Shown here piece after piece: positions 32,010-41,581 of a stretch of 64,000 bases of DNA. Position numbers and translations under genes: made by a program. How positions within the stretch are numbered: position 1 is the stretch's first letter; every line of letters begins with the position of its first letter. Under the pieces are notes generated by a model, which was not told where the DNA came from, did no database searches, and was given only the letters and a program-made list of their open reading frames with translations. This stretch comes from Melitaea cinxia (taxonomy: Eukaryota; Arthropoda; Insecta; Lepidoptera; Nymphalidae): NCBI RefSeq assembly GCF_905220565.1, contig NC_059395.1, positions 18,765,289 through 18,829,288 of the forward strand, given 5' to 3'.

Positions 32010-33194
32010 TCTTTTTACTACTAATACTAATTGACTGATGACATATTCCTAATAGCAGAATTGTCCACTCAAATTCAATAGTATATGTTCCTAGTCATCA
32101 ACCAGTGTCTAGAAACATCCTCTGAAATTCTTGTCACAATTTATTATTGAGACAAAATTGCGTCTGTAAGTCTGTAAGCTTTTTTTAGCGATTATTATTA
32201 TTCGCTAAATGTTAAAATAAAAAAATCACGTAAACAAGGGTGGATATCTAATGTAATAATTGTGTTTGCAGTAGTCGTGGGTCGTAACGTCTTTTATGTG
32301 TAATCGGTTATACGTAGTTTCGTGGATACGCGTAACTAGTTTCGAAACTGCTTATTTTTCGTAACTAGTTATTTTTGTATACAGTATCAGTACGGGACGG
32401 CGACGTTATAGACTTTTGTTTGTATTATGGTTATGAAGTAGTTATATGTTATAACTTGTAACATATACGAATGCCGTTACGTACGTTAATATTGATGGAT
32501 AGTATAATTAAATTAACTTCCCTTCATATTTTATCCAGGCTTACGACTGGCTGCAAAACATATTATTTAAATTACTTTTTGATTTTTGTATAGACATAAT
32601 AATCGATGCAGGCGTATTTAGAAGTTCATTTGATTTTATGTACAGTTTTTAATTATTTTTCGAAATACATACATACATACATATAATTAAAAATACAACA
32701 AAAAACCCATACTATTTTAGTATATACTTCAATATGAGACAATAACATTAATCGTTAATAATTAATCACTCGTCAACTGTCCTAATGCTATAAATAGTAA
32801 ATTCGAAAATATTTAAAAAGAAACACGACCGAAATTAAAATTTCTTTAAAAAAACTGTGCGTATTAAAATAAACTTAAGCTCATAGTCAAATGCGTACAA
32901 AATCCCATGAGCATAATCGAAAACAAAGATGCATCTATAGTACTTATAGCCATCTCTTTTTATCCTACGCGTAAGCGTATCTGCGTATTGTAATGATTAA
33001 TATTAGTAACCTGTTACGTTATTAGGCAAAACGCTTATGCGCCGGTCGTTGTGTCAAGTTTTTGATAAAACTGCGTACGCAAAAAAACTGCGTACGTAAA
33101 ATAATCGTTACATTCGTATCGGCGAAACTACGTATATGGTTATTCGCTTCGTAACTAGTTACTGAAACCGATTACGTTAAATAACGCCCACCGC
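32010..33194. other. Intergenic stretch rich in CGTA motifs
   Basis: No gene recognised. GTAACTAGTT and GCGTA/TACG words recur (for example 32330-32380 and 33010-33175), which suggests a degraded simple-sequence-derived region. Confidence 0.4.
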
Positions 33195-33931
33195 TAGTTT
33201 GCAGGCAAACGAAGAAAAACCGCCTTCAATTATATCGACAAGTAATACAACGTAGGTAAACAAAAAAATTGTCGAGTATATACGCATTTCAAAGATTACT
33301 CCAAAAGTTGTAATCAGATCTCGATGAAATTTAAATGTTAGTCGGTACAGCCAGTAAAAAGTTATGCGGCTTTTTGAGAGTTTCCCTCGATTTCTCTCAG
33401 ATCCCATCGTCAGATCCTGGTTTCCTTATCATGGTACCAAACTAGGGATATCTCCTTTCCAACGAAACAAGAATTATCAGAATCGGTTCATAACGACGAA
33501 GTTATCCCCGAACATACATAAATATATATATATATACGATCAAATTGAGACACGCGTTGGCGCAACGGTTACAGCCATGAATTGTACCTGTTGCGCTGGC
33601 GGTTGCGGGTTCGATCCCCGCGCATGACAAACATTTGTATTGGCCATATAGGTTTGCCGTAGTCTGGGTGTTTGTGCAGTCCTTGTGGGTCTCCCCACCG
33701 TGCCTCGGAGAGCACGTTAAGCCGTCGGTCCCGGTTGTTATCATGTACACCTGATAGCGATCGTTACTCATAGTAGGGAATATATCCGCCAACCCGCATT
33801 GGAGCAGCATGGTGGATTAAGCTCTGATCCTTCTCCTACATGGGGAAAGAGGCCTATGCCCAGTAGTGGGATATTACAGGCTGAAGCGATCAAATTGAGT
33901 AACCTCCTCCTTTTTTGAAGGCGGTTAAAAA
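33195..33931 (+). repeat. ACCGACTTC-ended repeat interrupted by a SINE
   Basis: The left part runs to 33549 and the right part resumes at 33887. Between them is a complete family A SINE. Before the insertion the copy would have been about 390 bp. Confidence 0.85.
33550..33886 (+). mobile_element. tRNA-derived SINE (family A), full length, reference copy
   Basis: The 337-bp element has an A-box region GTTGGCGCAACGGTTACAG, a B-box GGTTCGATCCC, a middle with GGTCTCCCCACCGTGCC, and a tail CCCAGTAGTGGGATATTACA. A perfect 13-bp duplication, CGATCAAATTGAG, flanks it (33537-33549, 33887-33899). Confidence 0.95.
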
Positions 33932-34203
33932 TAAACAGAATATAACAATGTAATTTATTTATTGTAATTAATTACATAACATCTATATAAGCTACAAGGC
34001 ATTTACAAATTTAAGATATCACTACAACTTAACAGCGGAAACTGCAAGTCATGAAGTATAGATTAAAAATAAATATGTGACATAATTTTAATATTTGCAC
34101 TGCAATAAAATACTGCATGTTAATGTTGAATTTAGTGTTTAAAAATTAATAAATATGACGATGATATTTTGTTCATTTGTCTAAGACCCGCTCTAAATTT
34201 AAT

Positions 34204-37200
34204 TTACTCTAAAACTTTAAAAGGTTGTGCACTACAATCAGCGGTTCCTGGCGATGTTGTGAAATATGGGGACACGTCAGAGAGATAGTTGCGAGGAAGG
34301 AGACCGATGAGGAGAGCTATCTTTGCAGCTATTGGTGCTTTCTCTTCATCATCTACGATCTTGTCCTGATCTGGCATTACCTGTATTTTTTTTTTAATAT
34401 TTATTATTATAAATAGTCAAACAAAAATATTTATAGATACACTAGCTGACTCGGCAAACGTTGTCTTGCCGCTTAACGGTATTTAAAATTAGGGGTTGAT
34501 CATAGACGGTTGAAAATGAAGGGGTTGTATATATTTTTTAATGTTGTATCATAAAAAAATAACAAATAAATAATTTATTTTCAAATTAAAAAAAAATTTG
34601 GGGTGGACTGCCCTTAACATTTAAGGGGATGAAAAATAGATGTTGTTCGATTCTCAGACCTATCCGATGTGCACACGAAATTTCATGAGAATCGGTCAAG
34701 CCGTTTTGGAGGAGTTTAACTACAAACACCGCGACACGAGAATTTTATATATTACTAGCTGACCCCGCAAATGTTGTTTTGCCATATGTGTTATAAAGCC
34801 CCTCACCCCCCCCCCCCCATAACTAAGGGGTATGAAAAATAGATTTTGGCCGATTCTCAGACCTACAGGATATGCACACAAAATTTTATTAAAATTGGTC
34901 GAGCCGTTTCAGAGGAGTTCAATATTCAACACCATGACACGAGAATTTTATATATTAAAAGATATATTTAACTGTTAAATTAGCTTAGGGCAATTTATAA
35001 TACAAAAACATAATAGAAGTACCTTATCTGCAATATGTTTCTGGATTAGACCATCGGAACCAACGTAGAAAGTTGAAAAACCATCATACCACCTGTGAAT
35101 CAAATATAAATTCCAATCATTTTCTAGAATAACTTTCTTTACTATCGTATTCCTTTCCACATGTGTTCCCAAATTTAAAACACAAAAAATATTTTTTTAC
35201 AAAACAAAACTAGAAAAAAACTCTTTTCTTATTTTAAAATTAAAATGTTAACTTCTACTTCAATACCACTGTTCTCAAATAGTGTTGCTTCGTTCTGTGG
35301 TGAGTAGGGTAGCCAGAGCACCTGGGAGTCTCCTGGGGACATCCATAAACTATGGAATACAATTGCCATCAGGCAGACCATACATTTGTTTGCCACTTTT
35401 TTACTAAAATAATAATAATAATAACAAGTAGCCAGGATTATACACCAACAACTTGAAAACTCTTTGAAAATGAGTTGCCTTATTATAGGTATAACCCAAC
35501 ACCATTTCTTGAAAATGGTCGTGCATTGCTCTACTGGGATTGTTCTATTGTCACTAACAGGTTTATTGCAGCCAATAAACCTGATATAGTTCTAGTAGAC
35601 CGATCAGCGCGCCGAGCAATTATTGTTGACATTACAGTTCTACATGATGATAATCTCGTAAGGTCGAAAAAGAAAAATTAAGTAAATATTTAGACCTTGC
35701 CCACGAGATTACATTACATGTGAAAAGTAGACTCAACAATATATTAGCGAAGTTTCGACCAACATCTTAAGAAACTCTCACTTGATTGTTGGATCAAGGG
35801 TGGGAGTCAAATGGCAGTGTCCTTGAAACGGCCCGCATTGTGAGGAGGTTCCTCAGCCTGGAACCCTAACTACCGGCGGCCTGGGCCTCAACCTGCCACC
35901 GGAGGACTACTATTTTTATATTTTTAAATATATTTTTTTTTTTGTTTTTTTTTATAAATATATTTAAAAATGTAATCATCAGGAAATATATATAATAATA
36001 ATAATCAAAACTAAATCAGAAATATCAAAATATACTCACAACTCCTGATCTTGGAACACCTCTTTAATATTCCACAGTTTGTATTTCCAGAACATAAAGA
36101 ACACTTTTAGACCGGAAATACCTCTAATCCTCCATCTCATCCTGCAAACATATATAAACAAAAACTATATATATAAAACTAACCCCCCCCCCCGCCTCCG
36201 TATTGCGTCTCTTCGTTTTGTAAGTCTGTTTGCGTAAAACTCGTAAATATCGGATTTTCATATGGTTTTCACAAATTAACAGGGTAATTTTGCTGTACTT
36301 CTGAGTGTTGAGGTATAGTTGATTAGTATTGCAATGAAATTCTACCAGTTTTGGTTGACACGTCCTTTTATTAGTAAGACCGTTACAATACATTATAATG
36401 TGTCGCCGGCACATTATAATCATTCGGCTACTCATTATTTCATGAGGAAGGTTTAGGAGTTGAGGTTTTAAGTAATTTGACTTAAACACTTTCTCATCCC
36501 TTTGAGATATAACAAGACAATGTACGGTGGAATTATTTCCCTTTTTAACTCAATAGCCCGTAACAGCATTAAAAAAATACGTTTGATACTTGAGTCTGGT
36601 CAAGGATGGCGGGGCGAACTTTATGCAACTACACCGCGCCGCGCCTCTAACAGTCGTTAAAAGCCATACAATTACCCTACGCTTTGCGAAGCCAGGATGG
36701 TTTGCTAGTAATATACTAATCTTATCTATACATGATATTAAACTCCTAACTGCGTTCCTTCAACCGGAGAGTTCTGTAGATCACATTCTCGTGAAAAAAA
36801 AAATGTTTAGCCCACTTTTAAAATTGACTACGAGCTTCTTTGATAGACTCGTTCCACATGATATCTCTTGTGAGCGGGTACGGGGCCATTCATTAATTAC
36901 GTAAGGGCCCCGACGGCGTCGTGCCGTAGCACGGTGCCGTGGACGGAGCGCCGCGCGCAACTTGACAGTTGATATTTCGCAGTTTGTTTAAAAAACAAAG
37001 TAACAAGAACCGGGAAGTGCTGTGGCGATTTAACAAAACAATTTTCAGCCCTCTACATACATAAATTCAAATTCCATGAAGCCATTGGTCACAGAATTTA
37101 AACAATTTTTGAAAAATACTCTACAAATCTATACAAATAAATCAAATTAGTCTCTGTTTGAAATATTAAAATAACCGCTTTTTACTATCATAGATATGCA

Positions 37201-40200
37201 TACACGGTACATATACCAAAATAACATTTTTTACAATTTTTGTCTGTCTGTCTGTCTATCTGTCTGACTGTTTGTTCCGGTTAATCCTTGAAACGGCTGA
37301 ACCGATTTTGACGGGACCTCACTGGCAGGTAGCTGATGTAATAGGGAGTAACTTAGGCTACTTTTATCATAGAAATGTATTTATTTTATAACTCTGCGAA
37401 CTGAACAAACTGAAAAAAAAAACAAAAAGAAAAAAATAAATCACTCCCAAATTAGGAAAAAAACGCACTCAGTCTAGCCCAGAAACTTAAATGGAAATGG
37501 GCTGGCCACGTCGCCAGACTGCAGGACGAGAGGTGGTCATCCCAAATAACCACATGGAAAGGTCCAGAAGGAGGAGAGGTCGGCCACAAGCACGCTGGAC
37601 AGATGACGTCGTGGAGATAGCAGGGCCTAACTGGGTATGGAAGGCTCAAGATAAAATTAAATGGCAATCTCTAGAAGAGGCCTTCACCTCATAGAGGGTT
37701 CTGGTGTACAAACAATTACTTTTTTTATTAATAGAGATTTGTTAAAAAAATTTTACTAAAAGCAAATTTGTTTGTTTTTATCGATTTTTTTGTAATTAAT
37801 TTTTGTACAAAAACGAGAATGAAAAGGCATTTTAATTTAATTAATTTAAGTTAAACCAAGCATCTCCATAGGATTAGCAGGTTTTCTGAACGCAATTTGT
37901 TTTTGTAAACGAGGTGCTGTAAGTAGTTCTTCAAAAATTGATATCGTCATTTTAAAATATTCAAAAATTTCTCATGCCCACATATTTTTGGCGCTAGATA
38001 TTTTCTTTTGAAATAGGTAACCTCCATCATGGTTCATTGTATAAATATATGGGTTTACCCAAAATTTCCCCTGTTTCTGTTTCTTTTTCATTCGTCATCT
38101 TAGTAACAGCAGTAGAAAAACTTTTTTGCGATCCATATCCAGACAAGCTCGCCCGAGCACACAAACTGCGAAATATCAACTGTCAAGTTGCGCGCGGCGC
38201 ACCGTCCACGGCACCGTGCTGCGGCACGACGCTGTGAAATGTTACGCCAAACGCCAGGGCGCCGTGTCGTGTTACGGCGACGGCGTCGTGCCGTGTTACG
38301 GTGTCGACGGTCAAAAATTGCCAAAATCATCCTTACGTAATTAATAAACGGCCCCAAAGCACGGCTATAATTTACAATAAAAAAATTCTACAAGAAAAAT
38401 AATTCATTTCCATATGCGGTTATTTAGTTGTATGTAGTATTTAGTATTGATATTTTCCTTTTTTATTTTATTTATGTAACTATAACCGTTTGTTTCGAAA
38501 ATAAAATAAATAAATAAACACTTTTTTTTTTTGACTTATAGTCCCCTATTTGAAGGAACACAGTCGAACATCCTGTATATTTAGTTCATAGTTCAAAAAA
38601 ATCATATTCTCTACATATTTCAAAGTGGAACACAATCAAAAATCGAACATGCTGTATATTTAGTTCATAGTTAAAGGCTTTTATTTAACATTTGAAGTAA
38701 AACTAAATTATTTTGTTATTGCTTCTCAATAGATACATTTATTTTTCGACTAACCTCACAGCAGAATCTTCAGGATGAGCTGTAATTTTCAGAACTTCAA
38801 AGTTCACATAAGCAAATTTAATGTGTGCTATTGTTCGCAATAAGGCTATTTGCCTCACGTAGTGGAATAAACCCCTGAAATCAATAAATAATAACTTATT
38901 ATTTTATTCTTTTGTAATAATATAGGATTCTATTTCTACAACAAATATTGTAAATTCGTTAGTAATAAATTGATCCCTTCTCTACGTTTTTTTTTTTTTT
39001 TTTTTTTATATACAAATAAGTGTAAGGCTCAGCTGATGGTAAGCGATTACTGTAGCCTTTAGGCGCCTGCAATACTACAAGCATCATAAGCGCATTACTT
39101 ATCTTACCCTCAATCTCCCAAGGAGCTCTGGTCAACTAACTCACCACAGGAACACAACACTGAGAGAGCAGTATCATTTAGCTGTGATCTTTTGTAAGGT
39201 CGGGTTACTTATTTGGATCAAGACATTTCCTGCTGTGCCCTACCTCAGTTCAGTAGTCAGATTAAAAAGCATTTTATAACTAACTAGCTGTACCCTGCAC
39301 ACGTTGCTCACCACTCAACCAACTCAACCAACTCAGAAACCTTTGTCTCTATCTATCTAGATTCTAGATCATGACATGATCAAATGCATAGTTTACGATT
39401 CTATAAAGGACTTACAGATGAATGTTCATTTTCATATATAATTATAGATAGATGTTGATATTTTTCAATTGACAAATTTGTAGTATGATTTAGTAAATCT
39501 GTGACAAGTAGGTATTGTAGTAGGGTTGAAGATGCAAAACCATTTTACTAAGAAACTAAGATCCAAACACATTGAACAACAACATTGTATATACAAGGTA
39601 TATAAACAGTATAAATATAATTTGAACTTACACAGTTGTAACACCTCTAATGTTGTTGACAAAGACTAAATTTGGATGATAAATTGAGTAGTCCAGCGGC
39701 TTGACAAACAAATTTGGCATCTGAAATTAAGTTTTTGGAAATTATACTTCCCTTTAATTTACTATTAAGAAATTGTTTAAAAGATATATTGTTTAACATA
39801 TTACAATACATCCTTCTTATTATCTGTCTGCCTGTTGAGATAAACTCAAAAACTACTGAACAGATTTTAATTCAATTTTCACCAACATTACTAATTGCAC
39901 AATTTAGCTTTCAAGTAACTTGGTATGAAACATGACGATAATTATTAAAAAGTGAGAGCAAATAAAAGAACCTGGAAAACTAATTTAAAACACTCACTAA
40001 TGCCTTCTGATGCCTCGTCGCTAGTTAAACAAATAAACAAATCAAAGCAGTTTACTTACAGTGTTTGACAATGTATAAAATATTTTCATTAACTGTTCCT
40101 CACTGGGGTTTCCTTCATTGCCAGTCTCAGAATTAGGTGGAGATGTTTGTGCTACGACGGTGGGTCCATTACAGTAGGCAATAGCCTCACGCTCGAAGTC

Positions 40201-41113
40201 TGAGAAACATGTTGGCTCAATATCCTAAAAAATATTATTTACTCCTATTAAAATTCCCATATATGTATGTTTTTAATTTTGATAATTCTAGTGGACATTG
40301 TCAAAATCTTTTAACATTATCTTACATTTCTTTATATCTATTACTTATTTTTCTTACATTAGTAGTCATGTATTCCAAATACAAAATAATATTTCATATA
40401 TTACAATAAAATAAAAAAAAAATAACAAATAACAATTTATTGGTCCAATGTGGACTAACAATTTAAAAATATATTTACCTCATTGCATTTTGAAAAGTCA
40501 ACATCATTCATACTAATTGATGGTATATCATGTACTTTACATGAATTTCTACATTCAATATAATCATCAGAGGTCAAACTTAATATTTTCATCCCATCTG
40601 TGCAATAGTTTGAATAATTTTCTATATTATCAATAACTTCATTAGTATCTACATTGTCTATGATGGTTAATTTCGACTTATCGTTCGATTTTCGGGTTAG
40701 ATAACTGTTGGCGATGGCAACTTCATGGACGTAAATATCGTCGATGTTACTTTCTGTTGTACATTTCGGTGCAGTCCGGCAGCTAGATATGCGTCTTTTA
40801 CTAAAGAACTGAAAATAATTAAAAAAATATCTCAAATTACGTTTGACTCGAGGTCAACCACGATGTTGTAGAATAGTGTAACGTGCCGATTCCTAGGTGT
40901 TACCCAGGGAATTGACATCGAAATAAATAGATAAATTATAAAATATAAGTATAAATATATAGTAATGATTACTAATGACAAAATACTTACATCTTCTAGA
41001 AATTGTGTTCGCACTGGAATTTTCCGGGACAATCGGTTGGAATGATTTATCGTAGTAACTATTCCATTAAACGGTAATATTTTATGCGAGAATGTACGTA
41101 AACAAATAGCCAT
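34204..41113 (-). CDS. C6orf136 homologue, DUF2358 protein (probably mitochondrial)
   Basis: Eight exons: 41113-40991, 40808-40479, 40224-40060, 39720-39632, 38874-38755, 36141-36040, 35092-35023 and 34380-34204. All junctions are GT/AG with consistent phase, giving 391 aa. The start ATG has a good context (AAAATGG), and the basic N-terminus (MAICLRTFSHKILPFNG) could be a mitochondrial presequence (inference). Residues 42-206 are poorly conserved and polar. DUF2358 follows from about residue 207: YSIYHPNLVFVNNIRGVTTV, YVRQIALLRTIAHIKFAYVN, ITAHPEDSAVRMRWRIRGIS, and WYDGFSTFYVGSDGLIQKH then VMPDQD. The biochemical function is not established. Intron 5 carries a TIR transposon. Confidence 0.93.
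34442..34754 (-). mobile_element. Non-autonomous Helitron, downstream member of a tandem pair
   Basis: On the minus strand it starts TAATATATAAAATTCTCGTG without the TC, directly abutting the CTAG of the neighbouring copy. It ends GCAAGACAACGTTTGCCGAG then TCAGCTAG|T. A 3' stem, CGGCAAGACAACGTTTGCCG, is visible. Confidence 0.78.
34755..34962 (-). mobile_element. Non-autonomous Helitron, upstream member of a tandem pair
   Basis: On the minus strand it starts A|TCTTTTAATATATAAAATT and ends GGGGTCAGCTAG. It contains a poly(C) tract at 34806-34819 on the plus strand. It lies in C6orf136 intron 7, next to the other copy. Confidence 0.78.
35283..35400 (+). repeat. Degraded family Q fragment
   Basis: GGTGAGTAGGGTAGCCAGAG and CAATTGCCATCAGGCAGACC parallel the repeat at 14190. 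Confidence 0.5.
35440..35920 (+). pseudogene. LINE ORF fragment, probable restriction-like endonuclease region
   Basis: The frame at 35475-35681 reads NRFIAANKPDIVLVDRSARR and then IVDITVLHDDNLV. It continues after a frameshift with LSKYLDLAHEIT. The PD...D pattern followed by a basic helix is what I expect near the C-terminus of LINEs that carry a restriction-like endonuclease (R2/R4/Dong type). This assignment is from memory. No other domain of the element is present. It is in C6orf136 intron 6, opposite the gene. Confidence 0.6.
37128..37411 (+). mobile_element. Helitron fragment inside the TIR element
   Basis: Starts A|TCTATACAAATAAATC and holds TACCAAAATAACATTTTTTA and GAACCGATTTTGACGGGACC, matching the copy at 20974 in the opposite orientation. 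The 3' end is missing. Confidence 0.7.
37460..37694 (+). pseudogene. RTE-like LINE C-terminal fragment
   Basis: The frame at 37491-37694 includes RRRRGRPQARWTDDVVEIAG, then NWVWKAQDKIKWQSLEEAFTS, a typical C-terminus of RTE-type ORF2. The upstream KWKWAGHVARLQD is in a different frame, so it is frameshifted. Confidence 0.75.
38558..38675. repeat. Imperfect tandem duplication
   Basis: CTGTATATTTAGTTCATAGT occurs twice, about 80 bp apart, each preceded by a GAACAT-type motif. Confidence 0.7.
39010..39250 (-). repeat. Family Q repeat, diverged copy
   Basis: CTGATGGTAAGCGATTACTG through TTTCCTGCTGTGCCCTACCT matches the reverse of 14190-14480. It is in C6orf136 intron 4. Confidence 0.7.
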
Positions 41114-41581
41114 TTTCACATTTATTCCTTTTTATCTACGTTCTTCAGATATTGTTTAAAAAATTCGAAATTTTTCGCAATCGAGAAACATACCATATCG
41201 CTCATACCGCACATGACATTTGCGTTTAAAATTTTAAACCAAGGTTAGATTTTGCAAAATAATGACAAAGTCAAATAAAACACATTTCAAGCATTTGCAT
41301 GTTTCATGAAACTATTAATAGTTACCGTTAGTACAGTTACAATTAAACTAAGGTCATAATAACAAAATAAAATTTAAAAGTTTCTGACTTGTAAAATAAT
41401 ATTATGCCGCAGTTTTTTGTCATATTCATTGATGTCAAAATCATTTGATAACAGGAGAGACATTGACACTTCGAAATAAATAAAAATAGCTATAAAAATC
41501 GATATTTGTGTGATAAATGCTTACAATTTGATAAAAAAAAGTGTTCAAATATTGCATTTTTTTTATATAATTAAGTTAATA
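41114..41581. promoter_or_regulatory. Shared bidirectional promoter region of C6orf136 homologue and NUBPL
   Basis: The two start codons point away from each other across 468 bp with no other gene between. The arrangement implies a divergent promoter plus both 5' UTRs. No core promoter element was assigned. Both products are predicted to be mitochondrial, so co-regulation is plausible but unproven. Confidence 0.7.

Larger units (their letters stand above)
36882..38355. mobile_element. Composite TIR transposon with captured repeat fragments
   Basis: The ends read GGGGCCATTCATTAATTACG (left) and, inverted, GGGGCCGTTTATTAATTACG (right). Homology continues through a GC-rich zone and CAACTTGACAGTTGATATTT to about 36990 and 38163. 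The left arm lacks about 85 bp present in the right. The interior holds a Helitron fragment and an RTE-like LINE fragment but no transposase, so it is non-autonomous. The superfamily is unidentified. Confidence 0.85.
36650..38440. repeat. Unclassified repeat split by a TIR element
   Basis: Sequence at about 36790-36881 and 38356-38440 is the two halves of a repeat whose other copy is at 43565-43860. Shared words include CTTTGATAGACTC, ATGATATCT, GGCTATAATTTACAA and TTTCCATATGCG. Confidence 0.7.

Noticed and set aside
36124..36489. Minus-strand 121-aa frame
   Set aside because: It overlaps the C6orf136 exon 6 acceptor but is in another frame and has no recognisable content.
37452..37667. Minus-strand 71-aa frame
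   Set aside because: Antisense of the RTE-like LINE fragment.
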